Position numbers and translations under genes: made by a program. The notes beneath the pieces were generated by a model, which did not search any database, was not told the origin of the DNA, and was given only the letters and a program-made list of their open reading frames with translations. Below, one piece after another: positions 1 to 8,310 of a DNA stretch of 28,551 bases (position 1 is the stretch's first letter; every line of letters starts with the position of its first letter). The stretch is from NCBI GenBank assembly GCA_018304565.1, contig JAGVVX010000033.1, forward strand, positions 1 to 28,551, written 5' to 3'. This DNA comes from Candidatus Aenigmatarchaeota archaeon (lineage in GTDB: Archaea; Aenigmatarchaeota; Aenigmatarchaeia; GW2011-AR5).

Positions 1-115
1 TGCTCCGAACATAATTGATAAGGCTGTCAGTTATCTGCGCTGCTTTGGATATCATTCCCTTTCGCGTAGAGGCATAGCTGGCTAGCCTGGTTAGTACAGT
101 TCCAAGGGGTGGCAT
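1..115 (-). CDS. Possible 5' end of an unidentified gene leaving the window
   Basis: An ATG at 113-115 on the minus strand opens a frame that stays open for 38 codons to the window edge; it reads MPPLGTVLTRLASYASTRKG and continues. It is divergent from the gene starting at 211, and the roughly 95 bp between them is AT-rich. No family is recognisable from so short a piece. A competing reading on the plus strand (2-88, ending in TAG) cannot be excluded, so this is a tentative call. Confidence 0.35.
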   Translation of the reverse strand, partial: MPPLGTVLTRLASYASTRKGMISKAAQITDSLINYVRS

Positions 116-178
116 TCTTACACCTGATATTTTTGTTCAAGGCCAATTCGCTTTAATATGTTACTACTCGATAGTAAG

Positions 179-186
179 ATTTAAAA
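179..186 (+). promoter_or_regulatory. TATA-like box for the gene at 211
   Basis: The sequence TTTAAAAG lies 25-32 bp upstream of the ATG at 211, the spacing expected for a leaderless archaeal transcript. It supports 211 as the start rather than the out-of-frame ATG at 205. Confidence 0.5.
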
Positions 187-210
187 GCTTTTGCATTGTA
201 ATGTCTATGC

Positions 211-1209
211 ATGGCAAACGGCAATCAAGCACGGCATGAACAGCCAGAAGAGCCAGAGCAACCTGGACAGCCAGCAGCTCCGGCTCCAGGACAGCATGAA
301 CCAGATAGAGAAGAGCCAATGGGCAGACGTCTGGGCAGATGGGCCTCTTATGGACTTTATGGCCTTGGTGGCGCTGTTACAGGACTATCTGCTTTTGATT
401 ATGCAATTACTAACTGGCGAGTAGACTCGCTGCCGCATCTTGTCGGCAATGTTGCACTGGGCAGTGGATTGTATTTTATTGGTCGCGGCGCAGCGGCGCT
501 TAGCCAAGAAGAGGCACCTCGAATAAGAGAAGAAGATGCGTTAAGACAATTTGTTGCAGAGGTTGAACGGGGCCCGGTAGAACTTCCAGACGGCAGGAGA
601 ATTGTGATCCAACAGCCAGAAGGGCCTGCAAATCAAGAACAGGAAAACAGGGGTGTCATTAGAAGAACATGGGACAGGACTGCTGATGGTTATAGAAGGT
701 TATCTTCAAGAGGGGCAACAGGATATTTTGCACTTGGGCTTGCTGCATGGATTTTTGCCGCTGGCGCTTACACTGCTGTAAAGCCGTGGAAGTATGTTCG
801 CGATGAAGCTGCTCCTGCTACGGTTTCGTATACAAAAGAGGAAGCAATTCCTAGGGCTGCAGATTTCGGAAAGAAGATCTATTATGGTTCAACAGGATTG
901 AAAAGACCTGACATATGGGGAGAGTCTTGCAAGTACATTGGCGAACCTGATGAAAGTCACAAAGCTATCATGGAAGGGCTCTTTCCTGAGACCCCCGACA
1001 AGTATGTGCCTGTTGAACTGGACTGCAGGCCGGAAAGGGTTTTTGCAGGGCTCGAATATTCAGACCCGGCGAAACAAGGTACAGCTTATGCAAATTTCGC
1101 GAAAGGAGCAATTTCAGAAGTTGAGCTTGCTGATTCCAGGCCAGGCGTTCACACTCTTGGCGGCAAAAGATATATCTGGTCACCAGTTAACTTTCATAGG
1201 GAGAAATAA
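211..1209 (+). CDS. Membrane protein of unknown function, 332 aa
   Basis: I do not recognise the family. The first 40 residues are hydrophilic and rich in Gln, Glu and Pro. Hydrophobic segments follow at about 45-65 and 72-95, and a clear membrane segment at about 168-190 (starting YFALGLAAWIFAAGAYTAV). The remaining 140 residues are soluble-looking with two Cys (ESCKYIG and ELDCRPE), which could form a disulfide outside the cell. Short Arg-rich stretches precede membrane segments. The start at 211 has a TATA-like box 25 bp upstream. The gene is followed after 2 bp by a second small membrane protein, so the two are probably one operon. They converge on the large gene at 1832-6118, leaving open whether they work with it. 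Confidence 0.75.
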   Translation: MANGNQARHEQPEEPEQPGQPAAPAPGQHEPDREEPMGRRLGRWASYGLYGLGGAVTGLSAFDYAITNWRVDSLPHLVGNVALGSGLYFIGRGAAALSQEEAPRIREEDALRQFVAEVERGPVELPDGRRIVIQQPEGPANQEQENRGVIRRTWDRTADGYRRLSSRGATGYFALGLAAWIFAAGAYTAVKPWKYVRDEAAPATVSYTKEEAIPRAADFGKKIYYGSTGLKRPDIWGESCKYIGEPDESHKAIMEGLFPETPDKYVPVELDCRPERVFAGLEYSDPAKQGTAYANFAKGAISEVELADSRPGVHTLGGKRYIWSPVNFHREK

Positions 1210-1211
1210 TC

Positions 1212-1811
1212 ATGGCGGAAACTGATAGAAGAGGAATTATAAGGAGAACAGGAAGGGGCATTGTAAAATACGGCATATTGGCCGGAGCACTTGCAGGAGC
1301 ACTCTATCTTGCAGGCGGCAAGCAAGGTATGGCACACGGCTTTTACAGGGCTCGGGATTACGTTGCTGAAAAAACAAGCGAACCCATGACCACACATGAC
1401 AGACAGTTCAGGATAACGAAGTATGCAATAGATAGACAGGATCCAACTAAACTAGCTTTGTTGACGGATTTCAGAGGAGACCCCCTGAAACCTCTTAGCT
1501 ACGGCAGGCCTGTAAGATTTACAGTTGAAGATGATTCAGAATCCATAAAACGTCTCAAGAAGGATATAGAAGATGGTTTGAATCAGGGTTATGCAGTTTT
1601 CATTAGCAGAGGTTCGCCTTCGATGTCAGAAAGACTTGAAGGCAGAAAAAAGGTTAATGTAGACAGATATAATGGCGAAGAGCAATGGTTTGTAAAAGGT
1701 GCGGACCTTGTGAAGCTTCACAGATACGAGATAACAACAGACGTGCCTGAAGAACCAAAAGAAAAGCCGTTTAGACCTGTTAGAGCCAATAATCTGCAAA
1801 CACGGCCATGA
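1212..1811 (+). CDS. Single-pass membrane protein of unknown function, 199 aa
   Basis: I do not recognise the family. An Arg-rich N-terminus (RRGIIRRTGRG) leads into one hydrophobic segment at about residues 19-35 (YGILAGALAGALYLAGG), then about 160 soluble residues with many Lys, Arg and Asp. The positive N-terminus suggests that end is cytoplasmic and the C-terminal domain outside. The start follows the upstream stop by 2 bp and has a GGGAG sequence about 8 bp before it, consistent with translational coupling. The architecture (basic N-terminus, one TM, soluble domain) resembles the end of its neighbour at 211, but I see no convincing sequence repeat between them. Confidence 0.75.
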   Translation: MAETDRRGIIRRTGRGIVKYGILAGALAGALYLAGGKQGMAHGFYRARDYVAEKTSEPMTTHDRQFRITKYAIDRQDPTKLALLTDFRGDPLKPLSYGRPVRFTVEDDSESIKRLKKDIEDGLNQGYAVFISRGSPSMSERLEGRKKVNVDRYNGEEQWFVKGADLVKLHRYEITTDVPEEPKEKPFRPVRANNLQTRP

Positions 1812-1831
1812 TTTTATAATAACTTCTTAGA

Positions 1832-4800
1832 TTAGCTAGGTACTGACTGTCTTATTACATTCTCAACAAACTGTCTATCAGCATTAGCACCGCAGCCCCA
1901 ACCGTTGTAACCTCTTAGTGCAGCTTTCCATCCTGTGTAAGAATATCCGCAACTGTTTGCTTGGCCATTTTTATAGGAATTATACTTGCTTATGAGAATT
2001 GTTATTCCTGCTTTAATGTTACAATTTGTATCTGCAAAACTTGTGCAGCCGAAAGGTGTCGGGCCGTAAGCCTTGATATTTATTTGCATGATACCGCAGC
2101 TGAGTCTTTCACCAATAGCTGTACACGAACCCTCAACAGCCATGCATTTACTGCAATAAACAGTACTATAGGAATTGTCATTAACACAGCTCAATGTTCC
2201 ATCAGTACACTGCTTGTAACCGCTTTCCTGTTTAGCAAGCTTCAATACGAGTTCTTCAAATGAATTTGCAACGCCTTCCTGCCTTATCTGCTCGTCAGCG
2301 CCAGCAGGTTTCATCTGACCGGCTAGCTGTATTATTCTTTGTGGTATTTCTCCTGTGGGTGTTATAGGTGTTAATAATCTTGGTTTTATCTTCTCGTATT
2401 CCATTTTGCAAAGTGTGTCAGCAGAATCTCCTAATCTGTCTTTTTCCGGACAACATAATTTGGTGCCTATTCCCGGATCCCTGCACTCGAGATGAATGTT
2501 TTCAACACCCCCTATAGGTTCTGCATAATTAGGGTTGCATTCACTAGTGCTCTTGCAGCCGCCTTCGCCTATTGTGCATGTTTCTCTGGCAGGCTTGTTC
2601 GAGCAGTGATCTGCATTTAGTGTCACGCTAGTTGTTGGTGTAGTTGTTTTTGTCAAACATCTGCCGCTGAAACTGACGCCTTGTATATTTTCCCATAGGC
2701 AGGGTATGCTGCATCGGTCTTTGGCTTCTGTCTCGCAGTCAGTCTGTGTTGAGAAGCTCTGGCATGTTTTTTCAGCGCAGGCGCGGCACAAGCCTGTATC
2801 AATTATGCCGCTGACAGCACGTGGTGCGTTTGATGTGTCAAGCCAGCATTGGCCGGTTGGCGGTTTTTGGTTGTAGCATGTGCTTCTTGTGCACGAACTT
2901 AATATTCCTATTTGTGCGCCGCATTGGTTGCATGTTGTATCGCTTGGATTGGCAACGATACCTATGAAACCCGTTATTGGCACGGACTGCTCCTTGATGA
3001 TCCTGAATTCATATGCCGGCAGCTCGGCTGTTATCAGGCCTGTCTGCACGCCTGTAGCTGCTAAACTGCTGTCAGGAACGGGCTGGAAGCTGCACAATAT
3101 TGAAAATATGCTGCTGAGCGCATATTGTCTTATCTCCTGGTTGTTCTGCATGACGTATACCAATGCCTCTTCGCGCGAAGGGTCGAAATCGACATTAATT
3201 TTTTTGGTCCCTGTAAATACTTCTTTTGGCTTGTCAAGCGGTATGCCGCCTGCGCCGCACTCAAGGCCGCTGCCGATTACTTTCTGCATCCGGATTATAA
3301 TCGCGTCCTTTAACTGGCGAAGGAATATTCTTCCGTCGTCGCGGGCGTTTGAAACAGATACAAGCAATAGCGCGCGCTTGCCGGATTCCAGAGGCTGCGG
3401 GCCGACATTCAGTGACAGCTGCGCCGGCGATACCTTGCCCACTGCAACAATCTGGCGGAAGACGTCTTCTTTTTCTGCGAAGCGCCTTGCGAATTCATTC
3501 TTGCTCATCACTGAAACAAGCAGTGAGGAGTTGGTCGAGTACTCGTAGCTCAGGTTTATGTAAACAACGCCAAGCCTTGACTCAGAGCGTCTTTCTTGCT
3601 CATATTTTGCTTTCAGGCCGCGTATCTCAATTCTTCCCGCTTCGCCCGGCATGAGGTAAGCTTCGCCGTTTCTTTTATCTAGTGAAGTTATTTGGGCTTT
3701 TTTGCCATCAGTGAATTCGCAATACGAGTTGCATTTGACATTCTCTACTCCGGTTTCATCCTCGATTTTTATGCTGCGGGCAGGCAAGTCGCCATCATTC
3801 TTGACAACCAGAAACATAGCGAACTCAGCGCCTTGCGGCACAGCCTGCGGCAGCAGGTTTATGCTTGTTATTTCCAGCGCGCGGGGTATAGCCATCGGCC
3901 TTTCGGGCCGCACATTGGTTGTCTGCTGCTTTGCGTACCAGGCAGTAGGATTGGTAACCAGCAGCGATATGTCGCTCACCGCATTCGTTCCGGCGCGCCA
4001 TGCGACAAGCACGGGCGTGCGGACCTGATTAATTGCTCCCTCGTACATAGCCTTGTAGGGCCCCAGCGCCACCCAGCCGAAGATCAGAACTATTACGGAC
4101 ATTTTCAGAACTATTGGAAAGCCGCCCGTCTGGTAGAACTGGAAGATGCCGAAGAATATGAACAAGAAAGCAAACAGCATGTAGTAATAGAATGTATCAA
4201 GATACAGCCCCGGCTGGCCGATCAATGCGAAAAGGAATATTGTGATGCCCTGGGCTATCAATGCCCCAGAAACCATGCTATCCAGGTGGTCCAATGCATA
4301 CTTGTTCGACTCGAAATTCATGACCCAGTTTATTGCGGCGCCTGCAAGCGGAATTATGTAAAGGAACAAGCTGGCGTTCAGCACATATGTTGGTATTATG
4401 AAGAATGAAATGAATCCGGCCATCACGACAAATGTCATGACCAATCCGAGAATCATCGGCCCCCATATGAAATCCCAGATGTTGTAGAGCATCTGATACC
4501 AAATATTACGCAATGTTCCGCTCTTCATTGATAATCGTGTCATCGCACCTGCAATACCACGCAATCGGGCTCTACCAGTGCGTGCATATTGTTCAGCAAA
4601 AGCTGCTGCTTCTCCTTTAAGTTCAGCTTTTATGTATTCTTGTGCTTCTGTAAAGTCTCGTCCTATTTTATATCTGTAAATTTGTTTTGCCGCTATCTGC
4701 TCTGCCGCTGGCTCAAGTCTTTTTTGTATAGTATCTCTTAACGATTCCAATTCGGATGTTAAAAGTTTGTTCATTTGTGCTTCTGCGTTTGAAAATCTCT

Positions 4801-6118
4801 CAAAAGTTTCGCGCAATTCTCTTTTCTCATCTTCGCGTCTATATTTCCCTAGCACATCCTCGAGAAGTTGGTTTGTGCCACCCATTCCAAGAGGCATCTT
4901 AAAGCCTCGGCGTACTGTGTAACGGAAAAATCTTCCATAAGCAGAAATACTTTTTAACGCCTTTTTTTTTGCTGCAAAATAATCTTTCCTTGTGGCTACT
5001 AGCCTTTCCTTTGCTGCCTTTATTTTGTCTTGATATTCATTGAGTAAACCTTCTGCGTAGAGTCGTCCAATACTATTTAGTTCAGCTTTACCCCTATTCA
5101 CGGCCATTGTAACCCGTGGTAGATTCTTTTGGCCTAACCTTCCTGCTGCTTTTAGTTCCATTTTTCCTGCGCCGAAAGTGGAGCTTTTTCTTGGCATCCA
5201 CCCAGGCATTAAACTGGAACGTGGTTTCAGAAATTCTGCCTCTCCTGTCGTTTCTTCAAATATAGCAACTGCTCTTATGTTAGTATCAATATCAAGCTCG
5301 TAAGTACTATTTGGTGTTTCATCAAATTTCTCATAACCTGCAAAGAATATCCATCCTTTAAATTTGTAAAATTTGTTTCCGTCACGATGTGTTTTTGGAG
5401 CTTCTAGTTTAACTTCAGCTCCTATTGAAAATCGTTCTCTATAAGAAGTTTCTTTTTCTGCGCCGTTTATTTTAAACTTAATTCTTGGTGGTGGAGCTGA
5501 AACAACTGTTAACAAAGGTCTTGGATCACCGACACTACCTCCACCTATTGGCATGGCCATTCTAACTGGTGGCGCCTGAGCCCTTTCTCTTTCTTGATGC
5601 CAATTATACATTCCACGTTCAATTTGTGGTTCTGTATATCCAGCAGTTCGCAAAATGCTTACAGCTTCACTATCATTGCCTCGTGTGAAAGCTTGTTGTG
5701 CTTGTTCTACAGGATTAGTTTCAAGGGGTGATTCAGGAGTAGGAATATCACGTTTTGATAGATGGTTTCCTGGTAGTAAATTAACTCTAAAACGTGGATT
5801 TGGTTTTCGAGAGAAAACTTTTGAAGGTCTTGATGATCCGCTTCCGAAGAATCGGCTAAAAAGCGATCGAGATTTTTGTGGTGGCACTAAATTAATTCTC
5901 ATATTTGGCACATTAGAGCCCCTTTTAGCTTGCTCAGAAGGAGAAGTGCTTGATTCTCCAGTTTTTTTTCTTTCTTCCGCTCTCCATTTTTTCCAAAGCA
6001 TAGCTATTTCTTGGTCTGGATAACCTAATCTTTTCAATATTATTCCGGACTCTATTTGATCTCCATTCATGAAAGCATCTTTCGCTTCTTTGAAACTAGG
6101 CACGAAATTATCCTCCAA
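1832..6118 (-). CDS. Giant membrane protein with C-terminal lytic-transglycosylase-like domain, 1428 aa
   Basis: Domains in order: two related helical repeats at about 8-50 and 136-178 (both with a GY..PQ/EI...W pattern); an InlB/bacterial-repeat-like beta domain at about 212-290 ending in RAVAIFEE; a charged coiled coil at about 350-510; five or six membrane segments between 546 and 690; a CARDB-like beta domain from about 745; a Cys-rich region of about 20 Cys at 1062-1240; and a lysozyme-fold domain at about 1288-1424. The last has the SLT hallmarks: catalytic Glu in AKQESG (E1298), GIMQIN (1342-1347), AGITIL, LRGYNGWG and FVENVI. Known SLT domains cleave peptidoglycan, which archaea lack, so the substrate is unclear. 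Topology resembles a VirB6-like core fused to a VirB1-like lysozyme, but this is inference. The start is TTG; the first helical repeat needs these residues, which argues against the downstream ATG at codon 17. GC content differs strongly along the gene. Confidence 0.85.
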   Translation of the reverse strand: MEDNFVPSFKEAKDAFMNGDQIESGIILKRLGYPDQEIAMLWKKWRAEERKKTGESSTSPSEQAKRGSNVPNMRINLVPPQKSRSLFSRFFGSGSSRPSKVFSRKPNPRFRVNLLPGNHLSKRDIPTPESPLETNPVEQAQQAFTRGNDSEAVSILRTAGYTEPQIERGMYNWHQERERAQAPPVRMAMPIGGGSVGDPRPLLTVVSAPPPRIKFKINGAEKETSYRERFSIGAEVKLEAPKTHRDGNKFYKFKGWIFFAGYEKFDETPNSTYELDIDTNIRAVAIFEETTGEAEFLKPRSSLMPGWMPRKSSTFGAGKMELKAAGRLGQKNLPRVTMAVNRGKAELNSIGRLYAEGLLNEYQDKIKAAKERLVATRKDYFAAKKKALKSISAYGRFFRYTVRRGFKMPLGMGGTNQLLEDVLGKYRREDEKRELRETFERFSNAEAQMNKLLTSELESLRDTIQKRLEPAAEQIAAKQIYRYKIGRDFTEAQEYIKAELKGEAAAFAEQYARTGRARLRGIAGAMTRLSMKSGTLRNIWYQMLYNIWDFIWGPMILGLVMTFVVMAGFISFFIIPTYVLNASLFLYIIPLAGAAINWVMNFESNKYALDHLDSMVSGALIAQGITIFLFALIGQPGLYLDTFYYYMLFAFLFIFFGIFQFYQTGGFPIVLKMSVIVLIFGWVALGPYKAMYEGAINQVRTPVLVAWRAGTNAVSDISLLVTNPTAWYAKQQTTNVRPERPMAIPRALEITSINLLPQAVPQGAEFAMFLVVKNDGDLPARSIKIEDETGVENVKCNSYCEFTDGKKAQITSLDKRNGEAYLMPGEAGRIEIRGLKAKYEQERRSESRLGVVYINLSYEYSTNSSLLVSVMSKNEFARRFAEKEDVFRQIVAVGKVSPAQLSLNVGPQPLESGKRALLLVSVSNARDDGRIFLRQLKDAIIIRMQKVIGSGLECGAGGIPLDKPKEVFTGTKKINVDFDPSREEALVYVMQNNQEIRQYALSSIFSILCSFQPVPDSSLAATGVQTGLITAELPAYEFRIIKEQSVPITGFIGIVANPSDTTCNQCGAQIGILSSCTRSTCYNQKPPTGQCWLDTSNAPRAVSGIIDTGLCRACAEKTCQSFSTQTDCETEAKDRCSIPCLWENIQGVSFSGRCLTKTTTPTTSVTLNADHCSNKPARETCTIGEGGCKSTSECNPNYAEPIGGVENIHLECRDPGIGTKLCCPEKDRLGDSADTLCKMEYEKIKPRLLTPITPTGEIPQRIIQLAGQMKPAGADEQIRQEGVANSFEELVLKLAKQESGYKQCTDGTLSCVNDNSYSTVYCSKCMAVEGSCTAIGERLSCGIMQINIKAYGPTPFGCTSFADTNCNIKAGITILISKYNSYKNGQANSCGYSYTGWKAALRGYNGWGCGANADRQFVENVIRQSVPS

Positions 6119-6212
6119 AATTATCTTGTACTGCGTTATTGACTCGTCACCGAGTCTTTCAGCTAATAATTAAACTATGGCTCGGAGCGCCATAAAAAGA
6201 TTTTAGGAATGT

Positions 6213-6620
6213 TTATGGAATACCAATTACACTAATTCCATTCACTTTTTTGAAATCTTCGTCAAAGGTTGCAATATCTTTTATATCCTTCCTTTTCATC
6301 AGGTCTATAATTGTGCAGTCTGTAAAGCTGAATTTATTATCTTGGTCATTAAAAATTTTCCAGCTGTTTTCAAAGGACAAATTATCTACTGTGATAATTT
6401 CTATCGAATCCTTCAATTCATTTCCGACCTCTATAGCAAGGGACAACTTGTTGCTTCTCCTAAAAACAACTGTTATCGTTTCATCAAAGATGTAGTCAGA
6501 AATAACAGCTTCACCATGTTTCCCCTCAACTATTTCATTAATTATTTTAACAGCCTTTTCGTGATGGCTGTCATTTTCAATTTTGTATGCTACAATAAAG
6601 CTCGAATCCAGAAAAATCAT
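6213..6620 (-). CDS. vapC: VapC-type PIN-domain ribonuclease toxin
   Basis: At 135 aa this is the usual VapC length. It carries the acidic PIN residues D5 (FLDSSFIVAY), E47 (IFDETITVVFRR), D101 (FTDCTIIDL) and D120/D122 (TFDEDF). PIN toxins are Mg-dependent RNases that cut tRNA or rRNA and are blocked by their partner antitoxin. Its ATG overlaps the stop of the upstream antitoxin by 4 bp (6617-6620), so the two are translationally coupled. All four acidic positions are present, so the enzyme is likely active. Confidence 0.88.
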   Translation of the reverse strand: MIFLDSSFIVAYKIENDSHHEKAVKIINEIVEGKHGEAVISDYIFDETITVVFRRSNKLSLAIEVGNELKDSIEIITVDNLSFENSWKIFNDQDNKFSFTDCTIIDLMKRKDIKDIATFDEDFKKVNGISVIGIP

Positions 6621-6868
6621 TTTCCCAACCCGTATAGAAATTCATCTATTTCTTCGCTCCAGCGTACCTTTTTCTTCCCCATTCTGATGGGTTTTATTTT
6701 CAACAGGTTCTTTATGTTAGGTTTATTTTTCATCTTCTCCTCTTCAATCCATTTCTTCATTGCTATTGTCATGGCATCGCCGACTTTCATTCTCTCCTCT
6801 ATAGCTACCGCCCTGAACTTTCTGAATGTTTCTTCATCCAAGTCTCTAATCGCAACCGTTTTTGCCAT
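6617..6868 (-). CDS. vapB: VapB-type ribbon-helix-helix antitoxin
   Basis: The 83-aa protein begins with a short beta strand (KTVAIRDL) followed by two helices (DEETFRKFRAVAIEER and KVGDAMTIAMKKWIEEE), the pattern of RHH DNA-binding antitoxins. The basic C-terminal tail probably wraps the PIN toxin encoded immediately downstream with a 4-bp overlap. A perfect palindrome lies just upstream of its ATG, fitting autoregulation. Confidence 0.85.
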   Translation of the reverse strand: MAKTVAIRDLDEETFRKFRAVAIEERMKVGDAMTIAMKKWIEEEKMKNKPNIKNLLKIKPIRMGKKKVRWSEEIDEFLYGLGK

Positions 6869-6875
6869 TTGTATA

Positions 6876-6890
6876 ACTTGTTTAACAAGT
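6876..6890. promoter_or_regulatory. Palindromic operator of the first vapBC pair
   Basis: ACTTGTT, a single T, then AACAAGT form a perfect 7-bp inverted repeat 8 bp upstream of the vapB ATG at 6868. The position and dyad symmetry fit binding by the dimeric RHH antitoxin, repressing its own promoter. Confidence 0.6.
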
Positions 6891-6943
6891 ATATGAAGTT
6901 AACTGAGTTCAAAATATTTCTGAAATATTTATTAGAAGCGTAT

Positions 6944-7330
6944 TTATTCGATAAATACTACATGTTCAAGCTGCTTGAAATGCTCATCTCCAGTAATTAT
7001 TCTGGCATTTGTTTCGTCGGCTATTGCTTTTATGATCGCGTCGGCCATTGCAAGTTTAGTTCTCATGCTTATATCTGCTGCGTTTAATGCTGTTTTCTTG
7101 TCGATTGCGATTATTGTTGTGTTGCCAACAATATGTGCAACTGCTTTCAGTGCTTCTATTTCTCCTTTAGTTGATTTAATTTTTTTATAAACTTCATACA
7201 GTATTATGGAAGGAGTTACATATTCTGTGTTATTAGCACTTTCTACGTATTTCGCGTATTTGGCTGCAAGTGGGCCATCTGAAAAATACTCGATCCATCC
7301 ATGAGAGTCAATCAAAACGTTCATTTTCAT
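6944..7330 (-). CDS. vapC: PIN-domain toxin paired with an AbrB-type antitoxin
   Basis: The 128-aa protein has PIN acids at D8 (VLIDSHGWIEYF), E46 (LYEVYKKI), D97 (AMADAIIKAIA) and D115 (ITGDEHF). The ADAII/A and TGDxHF motifs are complete, so it is probably an active Mg-dependent RNase. The start overlaps the upstream antitoxin gene by 23 bp; an alternative ATG at 7324 gives MNVLID. Unlike the pairs on either side, its partner is an AbrB-fold rather than an RHH protein. Confidence 0.86.
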   Translation of the reverse strand: MKMNVLIDSHGWIEYFSDGPLAAKYAKYVESANNTEYVTPSIILYEVYKKIKSTKGEIEALKAVAHIVGNTTIIAIDKKTALNAADISMRTKLAMADAIIKAIADETNARIITGDEHFKQLEHVVFIE

Positions 7331-7520
7331 CCCTCAGAGCCTTAGTAGAGACAGTCTTAATGAAACCGCGAAGTTCTTTTATTTTTCCGACAGGTATAAG
7401 ATGAATCGTACCGCCTTTTTCCATAATGACTAGTTTCTCTCCAGGCTTTAACTTGAGGTCTTTTCTAATTTCCTGAGGTATAACAACTTGAAATTTAGGA
7501 GATACTTTTACTGTATCCAT
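7308..7520 (-). CDS. AbrB/SpoVT swapped-hairpin antitoxin
   Basis: The 70-aa protein contains the AbrB signature: VSPKFQVVIPQEIRKDL, then LKPGEKLVIMEKGG and IHLIPV, forming the looped-hinge DNA-binding fold. The C-terminal tail (about 48-70) likely neutralises the PIN toxin encoded next, with which it overlaps by 23 bp. The start has a strong Shine-Dalgarno, GGTGATC, 2-3 bp before the ATG, unusual here where most genes look leaderless. A small inverted repeat (GTAT..ATAC) upstream could be its operator. Confidence 0.88.
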   Translation of the reverse strand: MDTVKVSPKFQVVIPQEIRKDLKLKPGEKLVIMEKGGTIHLIPVGKIKELRGFIKTVSTKALRDENERFD

Positions 7521-7593
7521 CAGATCACCGTATTACAGTATACATATCGATACTTAAATAGTTTACTTAACTCTAGAATTAGCTCTTTGCAGA

Positions 7594-7842
7594 CTAATGT
7601 ACTTTGCCGGCAGGCTTTACTGGATGGCCGTAAAGCCGCTTGTAGAAGTAATAATGTTTTTCTGTCTCAGGCAAATAGTTAACAAGTATCTTTAGCTCAC
7701 TTTCCAGTAATCTTAATTGATCTTTTGTTTCCTTTACGTCCAGTTTGCCTAAAGAATGCAGCGTCTTTACCTTGTGAAGCTTGTTTTCAATCTGCCGGAT
7801 TTTGTTATAGGTATCCTTGATGTCATTGATGTCCTTCAGCAT
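7594..7842 (-). CDS. Small coiled-coil protein of unknown function, 82 aa
   Basis: I do not recognise this protein. Residues 1-55 are highly charged and helical with a heptad-like pattern (IRQIENKLHKVKTLHSLGKL), followed by an aromatic tail, EKHYYFYKRLYGHPVKPAG. It sits between two toxin-antitoxin pairs on the same strand but has no PIN or RHH features. Base composition and codon use match its neighbours, and no longer frame overlaps it, so I consider it a real gene. Confidence 0.6.
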   Translation of the reverse strand: MLKDINDIKDTYNKIRQIENKLHKVKTLHSLGKLDVKETKDQLRLLESELKILVNYLPETEKHYYFYKRLYGHPVKPAGKVH

Positions 7843-7875
7843 GGATAGTAATTAGGAAAAGCTGGATAAATAGTT

Positions 7876-8310
7876 TTACTTATTGAACGGGTTTATTGCT
7901 GTTATTGATGTTTCTTTGAAGTCTTTCACATTTTCTGTATAGATTTTTGTGATGTCGTGCTCCAATGCTGTTGAAACTATCAATGAATCCCATATAGATA
8001 TTTTTTTGCTTCTGGATAAAGCCGTTGTTTTTTTAACAGTTTCATGATTATAATTTATTTTAACCCAGTTGACTGAATCTATAATTCCTGAAACAATTGT
8101 CTCAGCTTCTTCGACAATAAAAGGTGTTTTCAATTTTTTCGTCAGTACAAAGAAAAGTTCTGCAAGAACTTGATTTGAAACAGCTAATTTTATTTCTCCT
8201 TTGAATGCCTTTTCTACTAGAGATTTACAGATTTCGTGTTTCCTTTTGTCAAATGCGTCAAATGCATAGACAATAATATTTGTATCAGCAAGAATGGGTT
8301 TATCTTCCAT
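7876..8310 (-). CDS. vapC: VapC-type PIN-domain toxin
   Basis: Taking the ATG at 8310 gives a 144-aa protein starting MEDKPILADTN, the normal distance to the first catalytic Asp. Upstream in-frame starts at 8319 and 8343 would add 3 or 11 residues without homology. Acidic residues are D9 (ADTN), E51 (LAELFFVL) and D108 (IWDSLIV). The fourth position reads TENVKDF, where many relatives have SED or TxD, so N127 replaces an Asp, though E126 is kept. It overlaps the upstream antitoxin by 11 bp. Function as an RNase toxin is inferred from the family. Confidence 0.84.
   Translation of the reverse strand: MEDKPILADTNIIVYAFDAFDKRKHEICKSLVEKAFKGEIKLAVSNQVLAELFFVLTKKLKTPFIVEEAETIVSGIIDSVNWVKINYNHETVKKTTALSRSKKISIWDSLIVSTALEHDITKIYTENVKDFKETSITAINPFNK

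Noticed and set aside
2880..4408. Plus-strand reading frames of 222 and 238 codons inside the giant gene
   Set aside because: They are antisense to the 1428-aa protein, whose domains and motifs are clear. Their translations show no domain pattern and arise from the GC-rich, stop-poor middle section.
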